Positions 1 to 11,299 of a stretch of DNA of 64,000 bases are shown here, in pieces; the stretch's first letter is position 1, and the number at the start of each line of letters is the position of its first letter. This DNA is from Chaetoderma sp. LZ-2023a (Eukaryota > Mollusca > Caudofoveata > Chaetodermatida > Chaetodermatidae). The notes beneath the pieces were generated by a model. That model did no database searches. It was not told the DNA's origin and saw only the letters and a program-made list of their open reading frames with translations. Made by a program: the position numbers and the translations under genes. The stretch is from positions 22,195,462 through 22,259,461 of the forward strand of contig CM067372.1 in the NCBI GenBank assembly GCA_034401795.1, in the 5' to 3' direction.

Positions 1-1259
1 TTTTGTGACACCAACATCTTGAAAATATGCGCTGGGTTGTACTGGTGCGTTTCCAAAAGTGAGTTCGGTCAGCTTCCATTGGATACAAAGGAACACACTC
101 CACTGTCTCCACCAGTCAGAGAAACTATCAGCTGGTAGTTTTGTTGGCACAATCCATAAACTACATATGTTTCAACTGGTGAGACACTATACCCGCATGA
201 AAACCTGACAAGGCTGCGAACAGTTGGCCTAATGAACGTATAATGATGTTTGACATTCTTCAAATGGTAAAGCGTCTGCGGCAGAAATTAAAAAAAAGTA
301 TTGCCAACCAAGCCGTCGATACCGACACTCTGATAGCCTAATATACGTGTGGCATTCCAGAACTGCTGGCAGTATTCAATCGTGTCTGAACATGGGAATG
401 CAAATAGTACACAATTAATATAAGTTAAACCAAACACTATACATTTAGAAACTTATCCTATTGATTGATAATCAACGTGTATTAACACGATCTGTGCTGT
501 CACCTGTTTACGATATCTGTCACGAGTGGGACACTGGCCACATTGTATTATTTTGTAAAGTACAAGACTTGGCTTTTGTAACACACTGGTCCGGCTTCCT
601 GGTCCGGTTAAATGTAAGATCAACGTCTCTTTCCCATGCCGAGGAAGACGCGTCAAAGAGCAGGATCGTGGAGGACGGGGCTGTTGTATCTCAGTAACAA
701 GTAGGCTCTACTCCGCTCCACAATAAATATGCTACCTGTAGTCCTCCAGATCAAAATTATCCGGGCATTAGGAATCTGAAAACGGTTTCATAATCGGCTC
801 GATATTCTCTGAGTTATTGAAGATTGAAGATACTGCAATTAGGTGTGCGATGGTGGCGGTGGTGGTGGTGGTGGTGGGTGGGGTGGGGTGTGTGGGTGGG
901 TTGGTGGATAGTGGGGCGGGGGGGGGGGAGGTGCTGCTTGAATGGGGGGAGTGGCTTATCCAATTCCATTAAATGTTCCTCCTGCGTGGCGCATTGTTCC
1001 CGTGGCTAACTTCATGTCCCACCCCTTGCGCGCTGATTGGCTTCCTCATTTTGAGAGTGCCACCTTTTTGGGAAACTTCATCGACCATACAATGAGGTGC
1101 TTAGTAGTTTCCATGTGCCCTTTTCAAACTACCTTTCGATAATGGAGGGCCAGTGGAATTTCTGAGTCAAATGTATTAATTCATTCTCGCGACAAAAGTT
1201 ACACCTTCGCATTCCCTCTCCGTGGTCGTTTGTTGGCTGCCGGTCTTGTTAGGGATTAC
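1..1259. other. No gene recognised
   Basis: Short ORFs on both strands overlap each other, lack recognisable motifs and do not look coding. The only notable structure is the G-rich tract described separately at 850-956. Homology to the opposite arm of the inverted duplication fades near position 1,260. Confidence 0.5.
850..956 (+). repeat. G-rich (GGT)n and poly-G tract
   Basis: A (GGT)n run passes into GGGTGGGG-type blocks and then an uninterrupted G run of about 11 near 920. Several runs of three or more G with short spacers fit a G-quadruplex-forming sequence on the plus strand. Folding is inferred, not shown. Confidence 0.7.
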
Positions 1260-1418
1260 ACAATTAGATGATCAGCGATTCCAGCTTATTTTTTTAAGGA
1301 GAAAGCTAATTCTTCCCCAGTTCGGCAGCCGTTATTAAGGGACCACGACAAGTGACCAGTCGGTGCCTATTAAAGTATTCTACAGTATCTAATTTGCTTC
1401 AGCAATGGGTCAACTTCA

Positions 1419-1810
1419 CCTTTCCAGAGTATCCATCCATCATCTGACCTCGTATGACGTCATAATCAGTCCAGCGCGTTTATGATGATGTCACAATCAT
1501 TACGTCACAAAAGATTCCCTATAGACCGTCACCAAATCCCAAATACTCCGACACGTTGTATGAATTGTATGTCTTTTTAATTGTTTGCTATTTAATAAAC
1601 ATGTTGTTGAATATTTTGAAACTAATTTGACTGGGCATTGGCAGCAACAGCACCCAGTCAAATTTGTTTCACAATATTCAGCAGCTTAAATGTGTAGGGT
1701 TTTTTGGAACTTGATAGTCAGGGTGTTCAGAGATCGGTCGATCCCAACACGGGCGAAGTGTGGGTGGAGCGTAGCTAGAGATGGGCGGGGCATGGCTAAA
1801 ACAGGAAAGG
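1419..1810 (+). mobile_element. MITE copy 1 (392 bp, central hairpin)
   Basis: Non-autonomous element with short terminal inverted repeats CCTTTCC and GGAAAGG, flanked by the direct repeat TTCA (1,415-1,418 and 1,811-1,814). It contains TGACGTCATAA-type motifs near the 5' end and a central palindrome around 1,605-1,690 built on TTTGACTGGG and CCCAGTCAAA. The matching site in arm 2 (about 41,375-41,395) lacks it. No coding capacity. Confidence 0.8.
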
Positions 1811-2756
1811 TTCATTGACTACCCAGATTATATTCATCGTCGAAAGAATTAGTTATTAGTCCCGTTTGCATCAGGGACTTTTCATTGTAGCTGGCAGATG
1901 CTAAGTGAGATCATCTTACAGCAGTATCCCATGTGAAAAACGTGGATTTCAAGGTAAATGTGAACAGGACTAAGTTCACCCTGTTCTCAGTGTTCATTTT
2001 GGCCCCCAGATAAATTCGAAGTTGCTTTTCCTCAAGCAGAACCACGAGCGGGCATAATGGTGAAAGTGCTTTAGACAGCTCATATCGAGCTAGGTTCCAT
2101 CAGACCATCACTAGGTATCTTTGTAAAACGCTGTATTTCTAACAACATATGCATTTTCATTCAGATTTGGTATATCATATCATATTAAGGCGTACTGCCA
2201 ACAAACAATAAATGGTAATTCTGGCAATGACTTTGGAAACGCTTAATTTTTATGCAGCATGATATATTTGGGTATGCAATAACAATAAAGGCAATCGCTT
2301 GACGATTTTTGCAGATTATCGTAAATGCAGTCCCCCAGCAAACAATAACAAATGGAGCCGAATCTACGAGTTGATGATGCGTGGCGCCATAGCCATCGAT
2401 CTCAGATATTGGCAGATATTGGCACGTTGCACTCAGATTGTGTTGGATCGCTATGGCCATATTACAAGGCGTGCGACGTAAAAGGAATATGCTCTGAATT
2501 AAAACCGAATTGCAACGCTTATCGATAGATTATTTCTTGAACATAACATAACATAACTTCGCAATGTGGATGGCCATAACAGTGAGTTGTTGTTGTTGCA
2601 TTTAGATGTTTTTGTTCGGATTTGATGGACAAAGGAAAATGATTGTCTATCTCATTATTATACGCTGTGACATCAACGACAGCCTATTACTTAAAGAGAC
2701 TAACAAAGACACTAGAACTGGTATCCCAGAAGACCGTTCTGATCTATTGTAATTCA

Positions 2757-3147
2757 CCTTTCCAGAGTACCCACCCATCATATGACGTCATAATGAACTG
2801 CGCGATGTGTACAATGATATCATGATGAATGACGTCATGAATGATGTCGATAAGTACGTCACGAACGCATATTTGAAGACGGTCTATGCCTTGTTGTACA
2901 CATTATTTGCTTTTACTATTTAATCAATATTCTGTTGAATATTTTGAAACTAATTTGACTGGGCGCTGTTGCTGCCATAGGCAGCAACAACACCCAGTCA
3001 AATTAGTTACAAAATATTCAACAGCTTCCCTGTATAGTTTTCAGGAAATTGATAGCTAGGGCATTCTGGTATCGATCAATCCCAACACGGCGAGGTGTGG
3101 GTGGAGCTTAGCTTGTAATGGGCGGGGCATAGCTAAAAATGGAAAGG
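2757..3147 (+). mobile_element. MITE copy 2 (391 bp, 45-bp-arm hairpin)
   Basis: Same family, length and termini as the copy at 1,419-1,810. The flanking repeat is TTCA on the left (2,753-2,756) and TCCA on the right (3,148-3,151). The centre is an almost perfect hairpin, with arms about 2,932-2,976 and 2,980-3,024 and a 3-nt loop. The equivalent place near 40,510-40,530 in arm 2 reads straight through without it. Confidence 0.82.
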
Positions 3148-4129
3148 TCCATTCTCCACGATATCGCATTCACGTTCTTCTTCATAGTACTTCCTCCACG
3201 TATTCACACACTCAAACGTAACGCTATATCACACTGCCAGGATGGTGAGATAATCTGTATCGTAGGTGTATTCTGGATAATGTCAATCAGGGCTACATAC
3301 ACACACACATATATATGTATTGAATCTAGTAATATAAGGTAATGATTTAGTAACTCAGAAGTTGAAGAACGGGAAACATATTTTATTGTGGATACTTTCA
3401 TTTGATTATTTTCTGTGCACCGTATGCGGTCGAGTGAGAAACAATGCGGCGACGGCGAGGCTGAAGGATATGTAGTGCACGTGCAGTGAACGATGTTGAT
3501 GTGCATGTGCGTTTCAATCCACGAAAGGTCTGCGGCACTCATTGATAAGAGGGTGGTGTGATATGTTTGCGCCTCTAGAAACATTAAAATGAAATCAACG
3601 TTTTCAAAGATTTGATAAAATTACATTTCAATTTGTTCTCACAACGTTTGATAGCAATGACAGACTGACGGTGGCAATGATGGCGAATGTATTGCATGTT
3701 ACATTCTATTTTGACCTACACTTAGGAAAGTATGGGCAAGCACCTTCTTAATGCTGTGTACACCAATACACGACATTTTACAAAGCCTACCAGCGTCATG
3801 CATCGATGGTGTATTCCTATATGCATTACTCTAATCTTAATTGCACTGTTGATATGACGCCAATTACGCAATATCGTTATGTAACACTGACTGTACGCCA
3901 TTCGGTAGCACCATTTTGCACGGATAGCTGTCAACTAATCTGAATTATCCGTTAGAAAGAATGTAGAATTAGTCTGGTTGCTTTTACTTTCTTTTCACAC
4001 GTTGACCAGTCCGACCTCCCTGCTACTTTATATCATGTCTAGCAGTAGATGGGAGGTTGCATGCTACTATAAAACGTACACCTTGAGGCTTCTGAGAGAG
4101 GCTATTTACCACGCCGTATAGCAGCCCAC

Positions 4130-4163
<34 letters not shown>

Positions 4164-5281
4164 TCTACCCCACCGCCCCCTCCTCTCTCTCTCTCTCTCT
4201 CTTTCTCTCTCCACGTCTCTCTCCTACATTTATAGAAATTGTTGAGGAAATTTTGGAGGACATGTGTGGATACACTAATATCTGTCACGTTACCAACGTG
4301 GAATCGATATTCTGAGTGAGGCTTGCAACAGAGAGGAAGGACAGCACGCGGTGGCTAGCCAGTACCGTTGCCAATATATACAATTTCCGATATTCTGTTT
4401 CAACATATTATTTCCATTATTAATGTCACTGGCATGTGGAAAGGGGTGCTATTTGAGGAGCATGAGAACGCACACCAGGTTCTCTTATTCGGTAGTTCTG
4501 ATCGATGCACTCTATTTGATTCTTGTAATAACATATTATCAATAGTATAGAGGCTCTGCAACTAACTGTTCAAACACGTCCACAATAGAACACACTGAGC
4601 TGTTATGATTCAGAAGATAATTGCTCTTTTATTTACACACGAGTCGAGTCGTCGCATGGCAATCTTCCGTAGAACTACCACAAACTGTGCAATGCTTTTA
4701 TCAGCAAATGTAAGTACGATTAGTAGATTCGGGTCCATCCTAACATTACCCGCGCATAGATAATTATTTTTAATAATATTGTGGCCGTGCAACCGTAAAG
4801 CATGGCATACATCATATCAATGAGCATTCTTACGCTGGTACGGTGAGGTAATTAAAGAACACATATATCTAGATTAAAGACCAAACATTATGACAGCAAT
4901 ATCATCTTCCAAACATTGTAAATAGCCGCTAGGCATTAAGGGTCCTATGGTTTCAGTTGAAAGCCCAGTAAAATTTTACTGGGGATGAAGCAGCATCATT
5001 ACCCTCTCCAATAGGCGTGAATGCTTGTGTTAAACGCGCAATATCTTGACAATGATTCAAATGAAATTGATCATACTGTGCACTCTATATAATGCAAATC
5101 TAACGCAATCTTTATTTATATTTATGATATTTGGATTCATTGTTTACATTCCTTGAAATCTCTGCATTGCAAACCTCGTTCTGTATTAATCAAACCTGAT
5201 AATTGATCATTTAGATTAAGCAATACTATCCACGATGTGTATGTCATTTATCATGTCTGCTGACCATTAACATCGATGTAA
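3148..5281 (+). other. Non-coding arm-1 sequence
   Basis: This is duplicated non-coding DNA. A minus-strand ORF at 3,204-3,584 has a similar counterpart at 40,127-40,426, but the similarity belongs to the DNA duplication and neither copy shows a known domain. A (CT)n tract at about 4,133-4,213 corresponds to the (GA)n tract near 34,104 in arm 2. The unoccupied site for the Penelope-like element of arm 2 lies at 3,868/3,869, and the unoccupied sites for the RNase H LINE and MITE 3 lie near 5,115 and 5,205. Confidence 0.6.
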
Positions 5282-6086
5282 TAGTCCAGGAGCTAAAGCT
5301 AGGTCAGAATCGTGACGTAGCACACCCAGTATTCGGAAGGTCTGACACTTGCTGTGTCATGGGTGAGATGTCCCACACATTGTAAGCCCTGTTGTACAAA
5401 CAAATTGTGGTAGCACTAATTAGTTATCCTCATTTCTTTGCATAGCGGGTCTAGGCTCTGGCTGTATCCACAGTGCACAACGATATAAGCATGATCGTGT
5501 CTTAACTCAAAGTAATATCGTATTAGATTCACCATATATGATATTTAGACGGATATCGACCTAACATATATCCAACATACATTTTGCATGCATATACCAA
5601 AGGCGAGGGTGAAATGTGAAGGTTATATTTTATGTATGTATACTAACTCCATCATAGAATCTGTATATCCAGCTGTACCACTGTTGACAAAGCACCCAGG
5701 TAATGGTGGTTGGAATGAGACAGATGGATGTGGTGGTAATCGGTGCGGAAAAACAAATTAAAATGAATACTACACCTCACATCGCTCTCATTGTCATTGT
5801 CTACATATAATTCAAATTATGCCTGTGACACTTGTTCCGGGGTAATTTTGTAATTTGACATCACAAGTAAACTGAAAGTTTAATTCACTCATTTTCTCAA
5901 ATACAAATCTTTTTTTGAAAAGCAAATAAGAATGCAAGTGGCATTTTATGAATTTGTATTCATGAGAAAGGTTGTTAATACATGCCTTGATTAATAAAGC
6001 CTAGTATTGATTTAATATATATGCACACACACTCATTACATTTGCGAAATAATTACAAGCGCTATATAACTAGCTATTAAGCAAAT

Positions 6087-7586
6087 ATGGACAGTGATAG
6101 TTGTGACGAGGAAGTAGCGTTTCATCTTCTCCCAGCAACGCGTATCAAAACGACACAATGGACTCGCTGTATTATTTGTCAAGCACATAGTACCGAAACT
6201 GTTAGCACTGCCACTGAAGTCGGCATCTCAAAGTTCATAGAGGCTTTCCAACACCGGGAAGATGACGTTTATGAAAGACTTAACTCACATATTGATCAAT
6301 TAAAACAACTGGATATCGTGTGGCATAGAAACTGTTATGCTAAATACACAAGCAAGCACAATATTAACTTTGCGAAAAGACGATCCATGACACCACCAAC
6401 TCCTATGCCTCTTGATAAACAAAGTCCAGAAGAATTGACAAGTTTGGCTAGAGCAGCAAGATCGAGATTATCCCCGATAAACTGGGCAATGTGTATGCTT
6501 TGCCAAAAGAAAACTCACAAGAAAGTCAAGAAATTATTCTCAGTTTCTACATTTTCCGCATGCCAAAACGTACAAATTGCAGCAGAGAAAATGGCTGATA
6601 CAGAAATGCTTACCAATATAAGAGGCGTAGATTTAATCGCTTCAGAAGCCAAATATCATGAAATATGCCGTGCACAGTATGTATCAATGCGCAATGTGAT
6701 GTATAAATCATACCAAGTAACTGTGAATGAGGATTCGTTCTCCCAATCATTCTCGAAGCTGGTAGCAGAGATAGAGTCTGGACTTGTATCAGGAAAAGCT
6801 TACAGCATGACATATTTGTTGAGTCGATTCAAGTTTTATCTGAAGAATAATGGTGTGACTGCTGACAACTACCGCTCCCAAAGACTGAAAAGCCGATTAC
6901 AAAACTACTTTCAGGATTCAATCGTTTTTCACCAGCAGCTAAACCCTTCCAAACCCGAGCTTGTTTATTCCAGTGATATATCTTTAGAAGATGTTATTAA
7001 TGCAGCTGCCAATGCAGCTGGTGGTAGATCAGCGGATACTGATAGGCCACATGGCTCAACTGATACTACTAGCAATGATGTTCACACGTTGTTCCACGCA
7101 GCGCAGATTTTGAAGGGAGATTTGGAGGCTTGTGAGGGGATCACGATTAAACCAGTTGATGTTGACAATCTGACACTCGCAAAAGCAAAGGAAATTATTC
7201 CCCAAAGCCTCTACTGGCTGCTGCGGTGGGTTACCACGAATGCAGATTTAGCACCAGAGCAGTTTGGTAATGCTAGATCAGAATGTGCTAATGAAGGTGA
7301 TGAGAGGCATGTAATGATAATATGCCAAGACATAGCGCATTGTGTATCACACGGGAGAAAGAAAAAGCCAAAACACATAAGCCTCGCTATGACAATGAGG
7401 CATCTTACAGGTTCCAACCAAGTTGTCACCATTCTGAATCGTATGGGTCATAGCGTTTCCTATGACGATATTGAGGTAGTTGACACTAGTATGGCGCTTG
7501 AACTATTAGCTCAATCAACACGGTATGGAGTTGTAATACCAACAAACAGTGTTCCAAACTCGTTCGTTCAAGTAGCAGTTTGGTAG
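6087..7586 (+). pseudogene. Academ transposase, N-terminal segment with two CxxC...HxxC modules
   Basis: A 499-aa ORF from a clear ATG. It has two similar putative zinc-binding modules: C28-x2-C31 with H80-x2-C83 (in a WHRNC context), and C136-x2-C139 with H191-x2-C194 (in a YHEIC context). These probably bind DNA or structure the transposase; that is inferred. The rest is helix-rich with no catalytic motif I can name. The ORF ends abruptly after a VPNSFVQVAV stretch. From my memory of related invertebrate proteins, a conserved segment should follow here, so an indel has probably removed it. The next segment resumes in another frame at about 7,597. Strand and spacing show it is the 5' part of the same gene as the two ORFs downstream. 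Confidence 0.75.
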
Positions 7587-7596
7587 AAGACCAGTT

Positions 7597-9474
7597 GTGA
7601 CCGCGTTCATAGACACTGTCAAGAAGGATTGGTACCAATGTGATAGCTCAATCCAGGAACAGGCATTAGTCATGGATCTTGCATGGGCCATCGTTCGAAT
7701 GTGTCCAATAAAATTGTTTGCGGTAGATCGTGTACCCATGATGACCACGGAAACACAAACAGTCCCTAGTTGGAGTGGATTTAATGCACTTGTATCATGT
7801 GCTAACGCACCTTTTACACAAATCGGTTACTGTCCAATGATTTCCGGATCACCAACTGAATTCAATACGGTGTATACGGCCATGACACAAGTTCAAAGAA
7901 TGATGACAACACTAGGACAGAATGACTCGGTCATTACATTCGACTTGGCCATATATGTCAAGGCAAAGGAGATACAGTGGCGATATAAAGAAGAGTTTAG
8001 TCACACTGTGATCAGACTGGGGGGATTCCACATTGTGCTAAACTACTTAGCTGTTATTGGAAAGATGTTTGATGACTCTGGCTTAGAAGATCTCCTCATA
8101 GAGGCCAACACATATGGTAGCAGCACGGCTGCTGCTCTACTTAAAGGGAAGTCATGTAATCGAGGAGTGAGGGCTCACAAATTGGTTATGGAAGCGCTGC
8201 TGCGATTACAATGGCAATCTTTTCCCAAATGGGTTCAACAAAATGGACAACATGAAGACCACATTACTCCAACAGAATTGGAGAGTCTGGATGAGAAAAT
8301 TAAGATGTGCCGAAGCAGCATTGACGACTTAGACGCACTGCAAGAAAATTTCAAAGAGGTGTGTATGTACGTGAATAAATTGCAACAGCTGTTCAAATCC
8401 TTTAAAGTTGAGTCAAGCTCGAAATCACACCTGTTCGCATTTTGGAACTCATATATTCATATGGTAGAGCTGCTGCTTGGATTCATAAGAGCTGAGAGAA
8501 CTGGAGATTGGCAGGCACACCTATCTGCTACTGCTGCTATGGCGCCATATTTCTACAGCATGGACAGAACCAATTATGCAAGATGGCTGCCAATATATCT
8601 TGCGGACATGAAGATGCTTCCAAGTACACGTCCCCATGTACATGAACAATTCTTGAATGGAAATCATTCCGTAAGTCGCTCAGACCATCCATTCAATCCA
8701 GGGTGGACAGATTTGGCCTTAGAGCAATCGATTAATTTGGATTCCAAAAACCGAGGTGGTATTATTGGAATAACACAAACGCCAGGAGCTCTGGAGAGGT
8801 GGTTTTTAACTAGCCACGAGAGGGCAGCCATAACAACGGTCACAAAGCAAATGTGTGGGTTACAAGATAGTCACATGTTTGGAGTACATAAGGAAATGGG
8901 GACTAATCGAATGAACAGGGATGAAACCGATGTGCAGAAGATACTTTCGATGTTCTCATCAGATATAATGACCAATCCCTTTAATATTGCGGAAAACGAC
9001 GACAGCGAGTGTCTTCCGCTTGTAAACATTGCAACTGGCGTGGTATTGCCTAGTCAAATCGCCAAGAGACTTGTTTCCGCCTGTGACATTGTTAAGGAGA
9101 TTATGGAAAATTTTGTTCAGGAGCGGCCGGACACTAACACGAGAAGCTTTTGGGACACGTTGCCACACTTAAAACTTAAAACATTTGCCAGCCTCGCACA
9201 GAAGAAAAAACTCAAAACAAATGATGAAAGAATTCACAATGTGAGATCTGACCGCGAACTATTTGGTCGATTAATTATTGCCGCAAGGTCCAGAGATGTT
9301 GATTTAAAACTAGTGATGACGTATGAACTGTCTGCTGTTCCACTATCATTGTCACATACGGATGGGACTCTAAGAAAGAATGTGAAAAGTGTTTTGTTAA
9401 GTGAACTAGAAAAGGAAGTAAATGTTGATGGACTCTTCCACCTGTTGGCAAGACAGGCGCAACAGCTTATGTAG
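7597..9474 (+). pseudogene. Academ transposase, central segment
   Basis: A 625-aa ORF continuing the gene after an indel near 7,580. It resembles the conserved core of a family common in invertebrate genomes. Recognisable blocks are an ITFDLAIY stretch, RLGGFHIVLNYL, a serine/alanine-rich YGSSTAAALLKGK block and an NYARWLPIYL block. Aspartate- and glutamate-containing conserved blocks suggest this is the strand-transfer core, but I cannot assign a catalytic triad. The ORF stops at 9,472-9,474, just after the reading frame has shifted: a one-base change near 9,455-9,460 moves the gene into the frame of the next ORF. The initiating Met is only the first in frame, not a real start. Confidence 0.72.
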
Positions 9475-10763
9475 TGGATGGCATGGCAAGTGTGCAAATG
9501 GTTAACACTGGAGGTACGTCTACATTTGGAGAATTGGCTGATAAATACGGGCACATCTTTACAGTTCCACTGAATCAAGAAGACTGCAACAGAGTAGATA
9601 TAGTTTTTGACAGATATGATAGACTGGAATCTCTCAAAGCGGAAGAGCGGCTAACACGTGGGTCATCAACAGCATTGGAAGTAAAGATTGCTGGAGAAAA
9701 TACTCCCGTTCCAAAGCAATGGGCCAAGTACATCAGCAATCCAAGCAACACAAGTAACCTGGTTGCATTTCTCAGCAAGCGGTGGCGTGATACTGGTCCA
9801 AATATGCTATCTGCCGACAATTGCGTCATTCTTGCTGGTGGCTTTAACGATGGAATGGATGTTGTTGTCATTTCAGCGAACAATTCGTCGTATTTGGAAG
9901 AACTTCGATTAGATCACGAGGAAGCAGATACGCGTATGATGTTGCACGCGCTACACACTTCAAAAGACCACATGCGTGTTGTTATACAGTCTCCTGATAC
10001 AGACGTGGCAGTACTTAGTATATTTACGTATCGTTCGCTTCACTGTTCTGAACTATGGTTCCGTACGGGCACAAAGGACACATTGCGATACATACCAATA
10101 CATACAGTTGCTCAAGTACTGGGCCCAGCTATCTGTCTGTCTTTGCCTGGGTTTCATTCTCTTACATGTTGTGATAGCACTAGTGCATTATTTGGAATCG
10201 CTAAGAGAAAAGCATTCAATCTCTTAAAGTCATCTGAATGTCATCAGCTTAGCTTAGCCCAACTCGGCGAACATGTTGACTTATCACCGAATACTGCAAT
10301 TCTATGTGAGAAATTTGTCTGTGAGTTGTATACCACCAGGAATGTGGGAAAGACAGCTGATGAAACCCGTTATTGGCTCTTTTGTCAAAAGAGACAAAGA
10401 AATGAAAATCTTCCACCTACATCGAATAGTCTAAAGCATCACACCGAAAGGGCCAATTTTAAAGCTCTTGTTTGGAGACGTTCATTGCAAGCTGTTCAGA
10501 ATCTTCTATCTCCAAATGGACATGGCTGGAGTATAGTGGATGGTCTAATCAAGCCTGTTCTAATGTCAAAGGATCCTTCTCCATTTGGATTAATTGAACC
10601 CACATCATGTAGATGTCAAAAGTCTGCCTGCAAAAGAACAGATCTCTGTCAATGCAAGGCTAACAATCTACTCTGCACTGAATCATGCCTTTGTATGGGA
10701 GGTGAAATGTGTGACAATGTTCAGCATACAATTGTCGAAGATGACTCTGACACGGATGCGTAA
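9456..10763 (+). pseudogene. Academ transposase, C-terminal XPG/FEN-like nuclease and Cys cluster
   Basis: The frame opens before the nominal start at 9,474, so the block AYVVDGMASVQ continues the gene. Numbered from 9,474, acidic positions fall where FEN1/XPG nucleases keep theirs: D2 in VVDGMA, D46/D49 in VFDRYD, E149-E150-D152 in HEEADTR, D175/D177 in SPDTDVAVL and D234 in CCDSTSALFG. The last is followed by a lysine-rich helix like the FEN helix-hairpin-helix. A Cys-rich cluster at residues about 384-420 (CRCQKSAC, CQCK, CTESCLC, CDN) resembles CXC/tesmin-type zinc domains. Structure-specific nuclease activity is inferred from these motifs. The usual G before CDS is C here, and a G-x-G in the hairpin is changed, so this copy may be impaired. 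Confidence 0.75.
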
Positions 10764-11299
10764 CATTCTCTCATTTACTCACGTGATAAATATGTCCTGC
10801 CAGCTTGTGGAGACATGCACTGAATGTCAGTTAAAAGTGTAATTATGAAATGTAGAAAACATGGGCATTGTTGTAGCTAAGGTATTGCTAGTCACAAGAA
10901 GACCTAAGTGCCCCAATATGTACAACATATGGGTGTCTTAAACGAGGTGGATTATGTATAAATCTGCGATATACGATCACTCCTTTCCATTTTGGTTAAG
11001 ATTGTATTGATATAACATGCGCTTAAGTTTGTGAAAAATTTACCATTGTGAAAATTGTTTGAGAGCTACATTCAACACCTATTGTAAATGGGCTTCTCAC
11101 GGGTTAGTGATAGCACAATTTTCTTGTACAACACGGCTCAGAATATACCCAAGACATCGGTCTAGCATAATATAGAGACAAACCTTCTGAATACTGGGTG
11201 TGCTACGAAACCATTCTTCTAGACCCCTTTTGAAAATTGGCTCCTGGACTATAATTCACCACTACCTTCCTGATTTCGGCACAGCTCGGAAGAATAATG

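Larger units (their letters stand above)
5282..11251 (+). mobile_element. Academ-type DNA transposon, complete ends (5,970 bp)
   Basis: The ends are imperfect terminal inverted repeats of about 65-75 bp, at 5,282-5,346 and 11,177-11,251. The outer block is TAGTCCAGGAGC with its complement GCTCCTGGACTA. A strongly conserved inner block is CGTAGCACACCCAGTATTC. The element is flanked by the 3-bp direct repeat TAA (5,279-5,281 and 11,252-11,254), and arm 2 carries the unoccupied site with a single TAA near 31,410-31,425. Three plus-strand ORFs at 6,087-10,763 form one broken transposase gene with zinc-binding Cys/His pairs at the N-terminus and an XPG/FEN-like nuclease plus Cys cluster at the C-terminus. 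That layout and a 3-4 bp target duplication are what I know of Academ. Noncoding flanks (5,347-6,086 and 10,764-11,176) hold nothing else I recognise. Confidence 0.8.

Noticed and set aside
3204..3584. Minus-strand ORF with a similar counterpart at 40,127-40,426 (SMSAA and HMHINIV blocks)
   Set aside because: Both lie in the inverted duplication and DNA identity alone explains the similarity; the ends of the frames are not conserved. A dN/dS test on more copies could reopen it.
6087..10763. A single host gene with introns
   Set aside because: The ORF breaks lack plausible splice signals and sizes, one is a one-base frameshift, and the locus is bounded by terminal inverted repeats and a target duplication.
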